Assembly (NCBI GenBank): GCA_947455465.1
Contig: CANGNS010000014.1
Location: forward strand, 38,683-102,682
Origin: Comamonadaceae bacterium
Lineage (GTDB): Bacteria; Pseudomonadota; Gammaproteobacteria; Burkholderiales; Burkholderiaceae_C
Reading direction: 5' to 3'
Length of the DNA: 64,000 bases
Numbering within the stretch: the stretch's first letter is position 1; each line of letters opens with the position of its first letter. The position numbers and the translations under genes were made by a program. Positions 20,143-29,346 of this stretch are shown piece by piece. The notes under the pieces were generated by a model. The model ran no database searches. It saw only the letters and a program-made list of their open reading frames with translations, and was not told the DNA's origin.

Positions 20143-21981
20143 TTAGGCGCTGCTTTGTTGCAAAGCCCACATTTGCGCGTACTGGCCGCCCGCTTGCAGC
20201 AGCGCCTGGTGCGTGCCACGCTCGACGATGCGCCCGCTTTGCATGACCAAAATCTCGTGGGCGTCGACCACGGTGGACAGGCGGTGCGCCACCACCAGCG
20301 TGGTTTTGCTTTGTGCGATGCGTTGCAGCTCGGCCTGGATGGCGCGTTCATTGGCCGAGTCGAGCGCGCTGGTGGCCTCGTCAAACACCAAAATCGGCGG
20401 GTTTTTGAGCAAAGTGCGGGCGATGGCCACGCGCTGCTTTTCGCCGCCCGAGAGCTTGAGGCCGCGCTCGCCCACCATGGTGGCGTAGCCCGCCGGGGTG
20501 TTGGCGATGAAATTGTCGATGTGCGCCGCCCGGGCCGCCGCTTGCACCTGCTCCAGGCTGCTGCCGGGGCGTCCGTAGGCAATGTTGTACTCCACCGTGT
20601 CGTTAAAGAGCACCGTGTCCTGCGGCACGATGCCGATGGCGGCGCGCAAACTGGTTTGCGTCAGGCTGCGGATGTCCTGCCCGGCGATGCTGATGCTGCC
20701 GTGCTGCACATCGTAAAAGCGGTAGAGCAAGCGCGCCAGCGTGCTTTTGCCCGAACCCGAGGGGCCGACCACCGCCACGGTTTTGCCCGCCGGAATTTCA
20801 AAACTGATGCCGTGCAAGATGGGGCGCGCCGGATCGTAGGCAAAGTCCACCTGCGCAAAGCGCACGCTGGCCTGGGGCTGGCCCTGGGCGTCGCTGTGCA
20901 GCTGCAAATCGCGGGCGTCCGGGGCGTCGGCAATCTCTTGGGAGCGCTCCAAGAGCGTGAACATTTTTTCCAGGTCCAGCAGGTTTTGCTTGAGTTCGCG
21001 GTAGATCGCACCCAAAAAATTGAGCGGAATGTAGACCTGGATCATGAAGGCATTGACCATCACCAGATCGCCCAGCGTCATGCGCCCGTCCACCACGCCT
21101 TGTGTGGCGCGCCAGAGCATGGCCACCAAGCCGCTGGCGATGATGAACTGTTGGCCGGCGTTGAGCATGCTCAGGGTGCGCTGGCTTTGCAAGGCGGCGC
21201 GGCGGTAGCGCTCCAGGTTGTCGTCGTAGCGGCGGGCCTCGAACTCTTCGTTGTTGAAGTACTTGACCGTCTCAAAATTGAGCAGCGAGTCGATGGCCCG
21301 GCTGTGGGCTTTGGAGTCCAGCTCGTTCATGCGCTTGCGAAACTGGGTGCGCCACTCGGTCATGCTGATGGTGAAAACGATGTAGAGCACCAGCGCAATG
21401 ACGGTAATGCCGGCAAACCAGACGTCAAACTTCACGGCCAGCAAGGTGAGCACCAGCGTGACCTCGATCAGCGTGGGCACGATGCTGTACAGCGAATACG
21501 ACACCAGCGAATGCACCGCGCGGGTGCCACGCTCGATGTCGCGCGTCATGCCACCGGTCTGGCGCTCCAGATGAAAGCGCAGACTCATGGCGTGCAAATG
21601 CCGGAACACGCGCAGCGAGATGCTGCGCGCTGCGCCCTCGGTGGCCTTGGCAAACACCAGGTCACGCAGCTCGGCAAACAAGGTGGTCGACAAGCGCAGC
21701 GCGGCGTAGGCGATCAACAGTGCCACCGGCACCACCAATACGGCGCTGAGCTGACCGGGCTGCGGCGTCATGGTGTCGACCAGGGTTTTGAGCAGCAGGG
21801 GAACGCCCACATTGGCGACTTTGGCGCCCACCATCAGGCCCAGGGCGATGGAAACGCGCCATTTATAGGCCCATAAATACGGGAAAAGACGCTGCAAAGT
21901 GCCCCAATCGCCCTTGTCGACGGCCGTGCCCGCCTCTGCTGGGGGGTTTTGGTGCGGGGAGGCGGGGCCGTAGGAGCGCAT
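20143..21981 (-). CDS. Atm1-type ABC exporter (membrane-ATPase half-transporter)
   Basis: The 612-residue protein fuses a six-helix exporter domain (about 30-320) to an ABC ATPase (about 365-605). The intracellular loop [20 protein letters not shown] and the later [25 protein letters not shown] are diagnostic of the Atm1/ABCB7 branch; homologues export glutathione-derived or heavy-metal conjugates. ATPase motifs are complete: Walker [10 protein letters not shown], signature LSGGEKQR, Walker [13 protein letters not shown] and the switch His in VVAHRLS. It works as a homodimer in the inner membrane. It lies directly upstream of the LysR-HTH/pyrC frame and is divergent from the thioesterase. Confidence 0.92.
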   Translation of the reverse strand: MRSYGPASPHQNPPAEAGTAVDKGDWGTLQRLFPYLWAYKWRVSIALGLMVGAKVANVGVPLLLKTLVDTMTPQPGQLSAVLVVPVALLIAYAALRLSTTLFAELRDLVFAKATEGAARSISLRVFRHLHAMSLRFHLERQTGGMTRDIERGTRAVHSLVSYSLYSIVPTLIEVTLVLTLLAVKFDVWFAGITVIALVLYIVFTISMTEWRTQFRKRMNELDSKAHSRAIDSLLNFETVKYFNNEEFEARRYDDNLERYRRAALQSQRTLSMLNAGQQFIIASGLVAMLWRATQGVVDGRMTLGDLVMVNAFMIQVYIPLNFLGAIYRELKQNLLDLEKMFTLLERSQEIADAPDARDLQLHSDAQGQPQASVRFAQVDFAYDPARPILHGISFEIPAGKTVAVVGPSGSGKSTLARLLYRFYDVQHGSISIAGQDIRSLTQTSLRAAIGIVPQDTVLFNDTVEYNIAYGRPGSSLEQVQAAARAAHIDNFIANTPAGYATMVGERGLKLSGGEKQRVAIARTLLKNPPILVFDEATSALDSANERAIQAELQRIAQSKTTLVVAHRLSTVVDAHEILVMQSGRIVERGTHQALLQAGGQYAQMWALQQSSA

Positions 21982-22019
21982 AGGTAAGAATAGGCGACAG
22001 TTAACCCGAGATTGTGCCC

Positions 22020-22427
22020 ATGTCCACCCCAGCCCCTGCCGCCGCCGATTTGCCCACCGACCAAGAGCTGGTGCTCAAGGTCATTCCGATGCCTGGCGAC
22101 TGCAATGCCAACGGCGACATTTTTGGCGGCTGGGTCATGGCCCAGGTGGACTTGGCGGGCTCGGTTTTGCCGGCACGCCATGCCCAGGGGCGCATGGCCA
22201 CGGTGGCAGTGAACGAATTTATTTTTAAGCAGCCGGTGCGGGTGGGCGACATTCTTTCCTTCTTTTCGAAAGTCCAGCGCATCGGGCGCACCTCGATTAC
22301 CGTCAAGGTGGAGGTGTTTGCCGAGCGCTTTGGCAGCCAGGGCCAGTACCACAAGGTGACCGAAGCCCTTGTGACTTATGTGGCTATAGACGGCCAGGGC
22401 AAACCAAGGGAAATCCCCAAGACATAA
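22020..22427 (+). CDS. acyl-CoA thioesterase, YciA-like hotdog fold
   Basis: The 135-residue protein starts at ATG 22020 (a GTG 6 bases upstream is also possible). The active-site helix NANGDIFGGWVMAQVDLAG, with the catalytic Asp in GDIFGG, places it in the YciA/BFIT cytosolic thioesterases, which cleave a broad range of acyl-CoAs. VAVNEFIFKQPVRVGD is the second conserved block. It is monocistronic, between the divergent Atm1-like exporter and the liv operon, and may serve acyl-CoA turnover linked to the ligase in that operon. Confidence 0.9.
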   Translation: MSTPAPAAADLPTDQELVLKVIPMPGDCNANGDIFGGWVMAQVDLAGSVLPARHAQGRMATVAVNEFIFKQPVRVGDILSFFSKVQRIGRTSITVKVEVFAERFGSQGQYHKVTEALVTYVAIDGQGKPREIPKT

Positions 22428-22472
22428 GGCTTGCCAAGGGGCTGGCGCGTCGCCCAGGTGTCAATTTATCGA

Positions 22473-22549
22473 TTGAAATCGGTAACAACCCTATCAAAGC
22501 TTTCATCATCTAAGGCTATAACCCTGGGTGCACAACCCAAGGAGATAAG
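22473..22549 (+). promoter_or_regulatory. probable leader of the liv operon
   Basis: A -10-like TATAAC lies at 22517-22522 without a convincing -35. An imperfect dyad (TATCGAT / ATCGGTA, 4-base centre) lies about 45 bases upstream of it. A small hairpin TGGGT / ACCCA sits just before the AGGAGATAAG ribosome site of livH. Assignment is tentative. Confidence 0.3.
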
Positions 22550-23425
22550 GTGCAGTTTTTTCAATTGCTGATCAGCGGTGTGGCCCAGGGCTGCATCTAC
22601 GGCCTGATCGCGCTGGGCTTTGTTCTGATTTACAAAGCGACCGAGACCGTCAGCTTCGCCCAGGGCGAGCTGATGATGCTGGGCGCCTTTGCCGGTCTGG
22701 TCGGTATGACCATGCTGGCCATGCCCTACTGGATGGCCGTGATTGGCGCGATCTTGCTCATGGCCCTGGTAGGCGCGCTGATTGAAATGGCCGTGATTCG
22801 GCCGATTTTGGGCCAGCCGGCGTTTTCCATCGTCATGCTCACCATTGGCGTGGGCTATGTGGCGCGCGGCCTGATCACCATGATTCCCAACCTGGGGACC
22901 GACACGCAGGCCCTGCCTGTTCCCTACAAAGACGAAATCTGGAAGCTGGGCGGACTCATCCTCAATGTCGAGCACATGGTGGTGATCGCCGCTACTGGCG
23001 TTTTGTGCCTGGTTTTGTTTGCCCTGTTTCGCTACAGCAAGCTGGGCATTGCCATGCAGGCGGCCTCGCAAAACCAATTGGCGGCGTATTACATGGGTAT
23101 TCCGGTCAAGCGCCTGAACAGTCTGGCCTGGGCTTTGGCGGCCATGGTCGCCAGCATTGCCGGGTTGTTGCTGGCGCCCATTACTTTTGTGCACGCCAAT
23201 ATGGGTTTTATCGGCCTCAAAGCCTTCCCCGCTGCGGTGGTGGGCGGCTTTGGCAGCCTGCCCGGGGCGATTGTGGGCGGTGTGGTGATTGGCTTGGTCG
23301 AGTCGTTCTCGGGCTTTTATTTGCCTGATGGTTTTAAAGACACGGCCGCCTATATCGTCGTGCTGCTGATGCTGATGGTCCGGCCCAACGGATTGTTTGG
23401 CGAGAAATTGCGCAAAAAGGTCTGA
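22550..23425 (+). CDS. livH: branched-chain amino-acid ABC transporter permease LivH
   Basis: The 291-residue inner-membrane permease begins at GTG 22550 after a strong AAGGAGAT site. It has the LivH pattern of about eight membrane segments, with GCIYGLIALGFVLIYKATE and SFAQGELMMLGA near the N-terminus and FPAAVVGGFGSLPGAIVGG near the C-terminus. It pairs with LivM to form the channel of a high-affinity importer of the HAAT family. First gene of a seven-gene operon ending at the terminator at 30560-30590. Confidence 0.94.
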   Translation: MQFFQLLISGVAQGCIYGLIALGFVLIYKATETVSFAQGELMMLGAFAGLVGMTMLAMPYWMAVIGAILLMALVGALIEMAVIRPILGQPAFSIVMLTIGVGYVARGLITMIPNLGTDTQALPVPYKDEIWKLGGLILNVEHMVVIAATGVLCLVLFALFRYSKLGIAMQAASQNQLAAYYMGIPVKRLNSLAWALAAMVASIAGLLLAPITFVHANMGFIGLKAFPAAVVGGFGSLPGAIVGGVVIGLVESFSGFYLPDGFKDTAAYIVVLLMLMVRPNGLFGEKLRKKV

Positions 23426-23426
23426 G

Positions 23427-24503
23427 ATGCGTTTTATTTTCAAAACCGACTACGCGCAGGACATCGGCCTGGCCAAGCATGGCGGCCATGTGTTTTGGTA
23501 TAGCGTGCTGATGCTGTTGCTGCTGGCCGCGCCCTGGTTGTTTACCGAGTACTGGCTGGCGCAGCTCACCTTTGTGCTCATTTACAGCATTGCCGCCCTG
23601 GGCATCATGCTTTTGGCGGGCTTTACCGGCTTGTTTTCATTGGGCCATGCAGCTTTTCTGGGGGTGGGGGCGTACACGCAGGCGGTGCTGACCAACGCGG
23701 GCGTGCCCTTTCCGGCAGCTTTGGTGGCGGCTGCGGGCCTGTCTGCGGCGGTGGGCTTGGTCGTGGGGCTGCCGGCGCTGCGCGTTAAGGGTATTTATCT
23801 GGGCATGGCGACGTTGTCTTTTGGCTTTATTGTCGAAGAGGTGCTGGCGCGCTGGGAGTCCATGACGGGCGGCAATGCGGGCATCCACATCAAAAAGCCC
23901 AATATCTTTGGCTGGGTGCTGGAGTCCGAAATTCAGTTTTACTTTCTGTGCCTCTTGCTCACGGTGTTGGCCACGCTGGGTATTTTGAATCTGCTGCGCT
24001 CGCCCACCGGCCGCGCATTTGTGGCGATTCGCGATTCCGAAATCTCGGCCCAAAGCATGGGCATCCACCTGGCGCAGTACAAAACCATGTCCTTCGCGAT
24101 TTCGGCGGCGCTGGCCGGCGTGGCCGGTGCGCTGTATGGGCACAAATTGCAATTTATCTCGCCCGACCAGTTCAATATTTTGCAGTCCATCGACCTGTTG
24201 CTGATGATTGTGATCGGTGGCCTGGGCTCGGTGCATGGGGCGTTTTTGGGCGCGATTTTCCTGATCACCATGCCCCAGCTGATTTCGCTGGTCAAAGACT
24301 ATTTGCCTGCCGTTATCGGGCAGGCGCCGGGTTTGCAGGGCGTGGTCTATGGCGCGGTGCTGATTGCTTTTGTGCTCTTTGAGCCCATGGGCTTGTATGG
24401 GCGCTGGCTCAAGGTGCGCACCTATTTAGAGATGTTTCCTTTCTACCGCAAAGGCATGTTCAAGCGGCAGAAGTCCTTCCAGAAATCGGATCGCCTGAAA
24501 TGA
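23427..24503 (+). CDS. livM: branched-chain amino-acid ABC transporter permease LivM
   Basis: The 358-residue permease starts one base after the livH stop. Conserved blocks include MLLAGFTGLFSLGHAAFLGV, ALRVKGIYLGMATLSFGFI and IGGLGSVHGAFLGA. About ten membrane segments are predicted by hydrophobicity. A polar C-terminal tail of about 40 residues extends past the last helix. The stop overlaps livG by 4 bases. Confidence 0.94.
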   Translation: MRFIFKTDYAQDIGLAKHGGHVFWYSVLMLLLLAAPWLFTEYWLAQLTFVLIYSIAALGIMLLAGFTGLFSLGHAAFLGVGAYTQAVLTNAGVPFPAALVAAAGLSAAVGLVVGLPALRVKGIYLGMATLSFGFIVEEVLARWESMTGGNAGIHIKKPNIFGWVLESEIQFYFLCLLLTVLATLGILNLLRSPTGRAFVAIRDSEISAQSMGIHLAQYKTMSFAISAALAGVAGALYGHKLQFISPDQFNILQSIDLLLMIVIGGLGSVHGAFLGAIFLITMPQLISLVKDYLPAVIGQAPGLQGVVYGAVLIAFVLFEPMGLYGRWLKVRTYLEMFPFYRKGMFKRQKSFQKSDRLK

Positions 24504-25336
24504 CGGACTTTCTTTTATCAGCCCATGACCTGAGCGTGCGCTTTGGCGGCCTGCTGGCGGTCAACCAGGTCAGCTTTGATGTGAAAAAAGGCGAGGTGTT
24601 CACCCTCATCGGCCCCAACGGCGCGGGCAAGACAACGGTGTTTAACCTGATCAGCCGCATTTACACGCCTACCACCGGCCACATTGACTACCACGGCCCC
24701 CAGGGCATGATCAATCTCACGGCCCAGGCGCCGCAGGACGTGGCGGCGCTGGGCATTGCCCGCACCTTCCAAAACATCGAGCTGTTTGAGCACGCCTCGG
24801 TGCTGCACAACCTGCTGATTGGCCGCCATACCCACCGCAAGACAGGCTTGTGGCAAGACATGTTTTTTACCGCAGCCACCCGCGAAGAAGAGCTACGCTC
24901 GCGCGAAAAAGCCGAGGAAGTCATTGATTTCCTCAGCCTGCAGCACTACCGCGATACCTTTGTCGCCGGCTTGCCTTATGGCGTGCGCAAAGTGGTCGAA
25001 ATGGCCCGCGCTTTATGCACCGAACCACAACTGCTTTTACTGGACGAGCCCTCCTCGGGCCTCAATGTTGAGGAAACCGATGACATGGCCTTCTGGATTC
25101 AGGACATCAAGCATGAACTGGGCATTTCGGTGCTCATGGTCGAGCACGATATGAGCTTGGTCTCCAAAGTCTCGGACCGCGTGCTGGCCATGAACCAGGG
25201 CGAGGTCTTGGCCCTGGGCACGCCGCGCGAAGTGCAGGCCGACCCCAGCGTGATCGAAGCCTATTTGGGCACGCTGGACGATGTCACCTCGCTGCGCCGT
25301 GAAACGCCAGCCACCGCCACAGGAGCGCGCGTATGA
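24500..25336 (+). CDS. livG: branched-chain amino-acid ABC transporter ATPase LivG
   Basis: The 278-residue ATPase has Walker A GPNGAGKTT, a signature region reduced to LPYGVRKVVEMARAL, Walker B LLLLDEPSSGLN and switch His in VEHDMSLV. The signature LPYG in place of LSGGQ is normal for LivG. It has ATGA overlaps with both livM and livF, so translation is coupled. It forms a heterodimer with LivF under LivHM. Confidence 0.94.
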   Translation: MTDFLLSAHDLSVRFGGLLAVNQVSFDVKKGEVFTLIGPNGAGKTTVFNLISRIYTPTTGHIDYHGPQGMINLTAQAPQDVAALGIARTFQNIELFEHASVLHNLLIGRHTHRKTGLWQDMFFTAATREEELRSREKAEEVIDFLSLQHYRDTFVAGLPYGVRKVVEMARALCTEPQLLLLDEPSSGLNVEETDDMAFWIQDIKHELGISVLMVEHDMSLVSKVSDRVLAMNQGEVLALGTPREVQADPSVIEAYLGTLDDVTSLRRETPATATGARV

Positions 25337-26130
25337 GCGATTTGCCGCCCCCCGTGAGTGATTTGCCTGTGCTCAAGCTGCTCAATATCGAGAGCGCTTA
25401 CGGCCCCATCAAAGCCATCCGCGGCATCAGCCTGCAGGTGCGCCGGGGTGAAATTGCCGCCGTGCTGGGCTCCAACGGCGCGGGCAAGACCACGATTTTG
25501 AAAACCATCTCGGGCATCATCGATCCGCGCAAAGGCGCCATCGAGTTCAAGGGCCAGGACATCACCGCCCAAGACCCCTCGCACATCGTGCAGCAAGGCC
25601 TGAGCCATGTGCCTGAAGGTCGCGAGGTGTTCCCGCTGCTCAGCGTGCGTGACAACCTGCTCATGGGCGCCTACACCCGCAGCGACCGCGACGGCGTGGC
25701 CCGCGATATTGAGACGGTGTATGGCTACTTCCCCATCTTGCGCGAGCGCGCCACGCAGGACGCGGGCCTGCTCTCGGGTGGGCAGCAGCAAATGCTGGCG
25801 ATCTCCCGCGCGCTCATGGCCAACCCGGATTTGATCTTGCTCGATGAACCCAGCCTGGGCCTGTCGCCCAAGCTGACCAAAGAGATTTTCGAGATCGTGG
25901 TGCGTATCAACCGCGAGCGCGGCACCACCATCTTGCTGGTCGAGCAAAACGCCAACATGGCGCTCAACGCCTCGGACTACGGCTATGTGCTGGAAAACGG
26001 CCGCATCGTCATGGAAGACACCTGCGCCCGTTTGCGCGAGAAAGACGACATCAAAGAGTTCTACCTGGGCCTTAAGGAAGAGGGCGTGCGCTCCGAGCGC
26101 CGGTGGAAAAAGAAGAAAACATGGAGATAA
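25333..26130 (+). CDS. livF: branched-chain amino-acid ABC transporter ATPase LivF
   Basis: The 265-residue ATPase has Walker A GSNGAGKTT, signature LSGGQQQMLAISRAL, Walker B LILLDEPSLGLSP and switch His replaced by Gln (LLVEQNAN), as is usual in LivF. The opening is extended by about 12 Pro-rich residues, and a basic tail RRWKKKK follows the last conserved strand. It starts within the livG stop (ATGA). Confidence 0.94.
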   Translation: MSDLPPPVSDLPVLKLLNIESAYGPIKAIRGISLQVRRGEIAAVLGSNGAGKTTILKTISGIIDPRKGAIEFKGQDITAQDPSHIVQQGLSHVPEGREVFPLLSVRDNLLMGAYTRSDRDGVARDIETVYGYFPILRERATQDAGLLSGGQQQMLAISRALMANPDLILLDEPSLGLSPKLTKEIFEIVVRINRERGTTILLVEQNANMALNASDYGYVLENGRIVMEDTCARLREKDDIKEFYLGLKEEGVRSERRWKKKKTWR

Positions 26131-26197
26131 GTATGCCCAGCGCCCCGACCGCCCCCTGCCTGCGGCCCGCCCGGCCATCGCCACGAGGTGCCCGCTT

Positions 26198-28054
26198 ATG
26201 AGCCGCTTGTGGGATTTGGGCCATATCCGCCCCGAAACGCGCTCGGTGCTGGACGGCCAAACCATGACCGCGCTGTTTTGGAATGGCGTGGCCAAACGCG
26301 GCCCGCAGGTGTGGCTGCGGCAAAAACATTTGGGCTTGTGGCGCAGCTGGACCTGGAACCAGACGGCTACCGCCGTCGAAGAATTGTGCGCAGGCCTCCT
26401 CAGCCTGGGCTTTGCCAAAGGCGAGTGCGCCTCGATTTTGTCCAACACCGTCGTCGAGTGGGTGTGGGCCGATTTGGCCGTGCTCTCGGCCTGCGGCGTG
26501 TCCAACGGCATTTACCCCACCGACGCCAGCACCCAGGTGCATTACCTGTGCGAAGACTCGCGCACCACGGTGCTCTTCGTCGAGGACGACGAGCAGCTGG
26601 ACAAAGCCCTGGAAGTGCGTGCCCAACTGCCGCTGCTGCGCAAAATTGTGGTCTTTGACATGGAAGGTCTGCGCACCCTGGACGATCCGGGCGTGATCAG
26701 TCTGGACGGTCTGCGCGCACTGGGCCGCGCCCATTTGGCCAAGGATCCCGAGGCAGTGCGCCAACGCGCCGCCCAATGCCAGCCCAACGACCTGGCGATT
26801 TTGGTGTACACCTCAGGCACCACCGGCAAGCCCAAGGGTGCCATGCATTTGCACAAAGGCCTGGTGTTTACCGTGCGCGGCTACAACACCCTGGTAGCGC
26901 AGGACGAGCGCGACGAGCGCATGTGCTTTTTGCCCTTGTGTCATATTGCTGAGCGTTTGGGTGGTGAGTACTCATCCCTGTACACCGGCTCCAAACTCAA
27001 TTTCGTGGAAAACCCCGAAACCATTCCGGAAAACGTGCGCGAAATTGCGCCCACGGTATTCACCGCGGTGCCCCGCGTCTGGGAAAAGTTTTACTCCGGC
27101 GTCATGATTACTCTCAAAGAGGCCGGCTTTGTCCAGCAGGCCGTCTATGCCTGGGGCATTGGGGTGGGCGGACGCATTGCTGACAAGGTTTTGGCGGGTC
27201 AGGCTGTGGGCTGGGCCCTCAAGGCCCAGTTTGTGCTGGCGCAGTGGCTGGCGCTGAACAATGTGCGCAAACTCATTGGAATCCACCGGGCGCGCTATCT
27301 GGTCACCGGCGCGGCGCCGATTTCGCCCGAGCTCGTGCGCTGGTACCTGGCACTGGGCTTGCCCATGCTCGAGGTCTGGGGTATGACCGAGACCTGCGGC
27401 GCAGCCACCGGCGTGCCTGCCGAACGCATGCGCCCGGGCTCCATCGGACCGGCGGCAGGCTACAACGAAGTGCGCCTGGATCCGGCCACGGGCGAGATAT
27501 TGGTGCGCGGTGAAAACGTGTTTGCCGGCTACCTCAACCTGCCGGAAAAAACCGCCGAAACCATTGACGCCGATGGCTGGCTGCACACTGGTGACGTGGG
27601 CGTGGTGGACGCCGATGGCTATTTCCGCATCACCGACCGGATGAAGGACATCATCATCACCGCTGGCGGCAAAAACATCACGCCTTCCGAGCTGGAGAAT
27701 GACCTCAAGTTCTCGCCCTACATCACCGACGCGGTGGTTATCGGCGACAAGCGGCCTTACCTGACGGTCATCATCATGATTGACCAGGAAAACGTCGAAA
27801 AATACGCCCAGGACCAGGACGTGCCTTTTAGCAACTACGCCAGCCTGACGCGCGCCCCCCAGGTGCAAGCGCTGATCCAGGCTGAAATCGACCGGGTGAA
27901 CAAGAAGTTTGCCCGGGTCGAGCAAATCAAAAAATTCTTCCTGCTCGATACGCAGCTGAGTGCGGAAGACGAAGAACTCACACCTACCATGAAGCTCAAG
28001 CGCAAATTGGTAGAGAAAAAGTACAACGCCAATATCGAGGCAATGTACGCATAA
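26198..28054 (+). CDS. AMP-forming long-chain acyl-CoA ligase embedded in the liv operon
   Basis: From ATG 26198 the protein has 618 residues; the frame is open back into livF, but only this start gives a family-like N-terminus. ANL-superfamily motifs are present: P-loop VYTSGTTGKPKGAMHLHKG, EVWGMTETCGAATG, WLHTGDVGVVDADGYFRITD, and the lysine-bearing end PTMKLKRKLVEKKYN. The 'long-chain' label follows family resemblance; the real acid could be another carboxylate. Lying between livF and the binding proteins suggests that the imported ligand or its product is activated as a CoA ester. Confidence 0.88.
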   Translation: MSRLWDLGHIRPETRSVLDGQTMTALFWNGVAKRGPQVWLRQKHLGLWRSWTWNQTATAVEELCAGLLSLGFAKGECASILSNTVVEWVWADLAVLSACGVSNGIYPTDASTQVHYLCEDSRTTVLFVEDDEQLDKALEVRAQLPLLRKIVVFDMEGLRTLDDPGVISLDGLRALGRAHLAKDPEAVRQRAAQCQPNDLAILVYTSGTTGKPKGAMHLHKGLVFTVRGYNTLVAQDERDERMCFLPLCHIAERLGGEYSSLYTGSKLNFVENPETIPENVREIAPTVFTAVPRVWEKFYSGVMITLKEAGFVQQAVYAWGIGVGGRIADKVLAGQAVGWALKAQFVLAQWLALNNVRKLIGIHRARYLVTGAAPISPELVRWYLALGLPMLEVWGMTETCGAATGVPAERMRPGSIGPAAGYNEVRLDPATGEILVRGENVFAGYLNLPEKTAETIDADGWLHTGDVGVVDADGYFRITDRMKDIIITAGGKNITPSELENDLKFSPYITDAVVIGDKRPYLTVIIMIDQENVEKYAQDQDVPFSNYASLTRAPQVQALIQAEIDRVNKKFARVEQIKKFFLLDTQLSAEDEELTPTMKLKRKLVEKKYNANIEAMYA

Positions 28055-28101
28055 GCCCGCGGGTGAGTAGCGGATATTCCAACCCAGACTTCGGAGACGC
28101 C

Positions 28102-29277
28102 ATGAAACACACATTATTTTCCTTGACCGCCGCAGCCCTCGTGCTGGCCGGATGGGCCGTAGGCGGCCCCGCCTTGGCTGCTGAGCAGCAAGGCGTGAGC
28201 AAAAACGAGATCGTGATTGGCACGATTCAAGACCTCTCTGGCCCCTTGGCGGGCTACGGCAAGCAGGCGCGCAACGGCATGCAACTGCGTATCGACGAGC
28301 TCAATGAGCAAGGCGCCATCCATGGCCGCAAACTCAAGCTCTTGGTGGAAGACTCGGGTTACGACCCCAAAAAAGCCGTGCTAGCTGCCCAAAAGCTGGT
28401 GAACCAGGACAAAATTTTCATCATGGCCGGCCACCTGGGCACCGCGCAAAACAATGCGGCCATGCCCATCCAGTTTGAAAAGCAGGTCGTCAACTTCATG
28501 CCCCTGACCGCCTCGCGCGACATGTATGACGCACCCAACGAGCTGAAATACGCCTTGCTCAGCTCCTACTACGACCAGATCCGCATGGTGCTGCCGAAAA
28601 TGGCGGCCGATAAAAATGCCAAGAAAATTTGCATCATCTACCAGGACGACGAGTTTGGCCTGGAGGTTTTGCGTGGCGCCGAAGCCGGCCTCAAGACGAT
28701 GAACATGGAGCTGACCGAAAAAACCTCGTTCAAGCGCGGCTCCACTGATTTCTCCACCCAAGTGGCCAAAATGAAGTCCGCCGGTTGCGAGTTGGTGGTG
28801 CTGGGAACGATTATTCGCGAGACCATTGGCACGGTGGCCGAAGCACGCAAAACAGGCTTTAACCCCATTTTCCTGGCCTCGATTGCGGCCTATACCGATC
28901 TGATTCACAAACTCGGCGGCAAAGCCATGGACGGCATTTACGCTACCAACGTGGTGCAAAACCCCTACCTGGACGAGGCTTCGCAGCCCATCCGTTTTTG
29001 GGCCAATAAATACAAGACCAAGTTCAATGAAGACCCGGCCGTGTTCTCGGCCTACGGTTACATCATGGTTGACATCTTTATTCAGGCCGCGCAAAAAGCC
29101 GGTCCTAACCTGACCAGCGCCAGCTTTGTCAAAGCCATGAACAGCATGGTGATACCGGCTGATTTCTTCGGCACACCGGCTTTGACGTACACCGCCACCA
29201 AGCGTCTGGGTAGCGAGGCCGCCAAGCTGTCGCAAATCCAGGATGGCAAATGGCGTCCGGTAATGGAAGTGAAGTAA
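28102..29277 (+). CDS. periplasmic binding protein of the liv-type ABC importer (copy 1)
   Basis: The 391-residue type I binding protein starts at ATG 28102 after a GGAG site and has a signal peptide ending near ALAAE. The mature protein opens with GVSKNEIVIGTIQDLSGPLA, typical of HAAT-family receptors. The core motif LVEDSGYDPKKAVLAAQKLV and the hinge regions are intact. It is clearly paralogous to the next gene, with long identical stretches such as GYGKQAR/GFGKQAR and NPYLDEASQPIRFWANKYKT. Ligand may differ from leucine, given the acyl-CoA ligase next door. Confidence 0.9.
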   Translation: MKHTLFSLTAAALVLAGWAVGGPALAAEQQGVSKNEIVIGTIQDLSGPLAGYGKQARNGMQLRIDELNEQGAIHGRKLKLLVEDSGYDPKKAVLAAQKLVNQDKIFIMAGHLGTAQNNAAMPIQFEKQVVNFMPLTASRDMYDAPNELKYALLSSYYDQIRMVLPKMAADKNAKKICIIYQDDEFGLEVLRGAEAGLKTMNMELTEKTSFKRGSTDFSTQVAKMKSAGCELVVLGTIIRETIGTVAEARKTGFNPIFLASIAAYTDLIHKLGGKAMDGIYATNVVQNPYLDEASQPIRFWANKYKTKFNEDPAVFSAYGYIMVDIFIQAAQKAGPNLTSASFVKAMNSMVIPADFFGTPALTYTATKRLGSEAAKLSQIQDGKWRPVMEVK

Positions 29278-29282
29278 GCAGA

Positions 29283-29308
29283 TTGCCGGGTGCGCAGGTG
29301 TCCGGCAA
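29283..29308 (+). other. stem-loop between the two binding-protein genes
   Basis: A perfect 7-bp inverted repeat TTGCCGG / CCGGCAA surrounds a 12-base loop. No T-run follows, so it is not a standard terminator. Such structures between transporter genes often protect or process mRNA so that the binding protein is made in excess; that role is inferred. Confidence 0.45.
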
Positions 29309-29346
29309 GCAATGGGTAGAGAGATAACTATTTTTTGGAGACCACT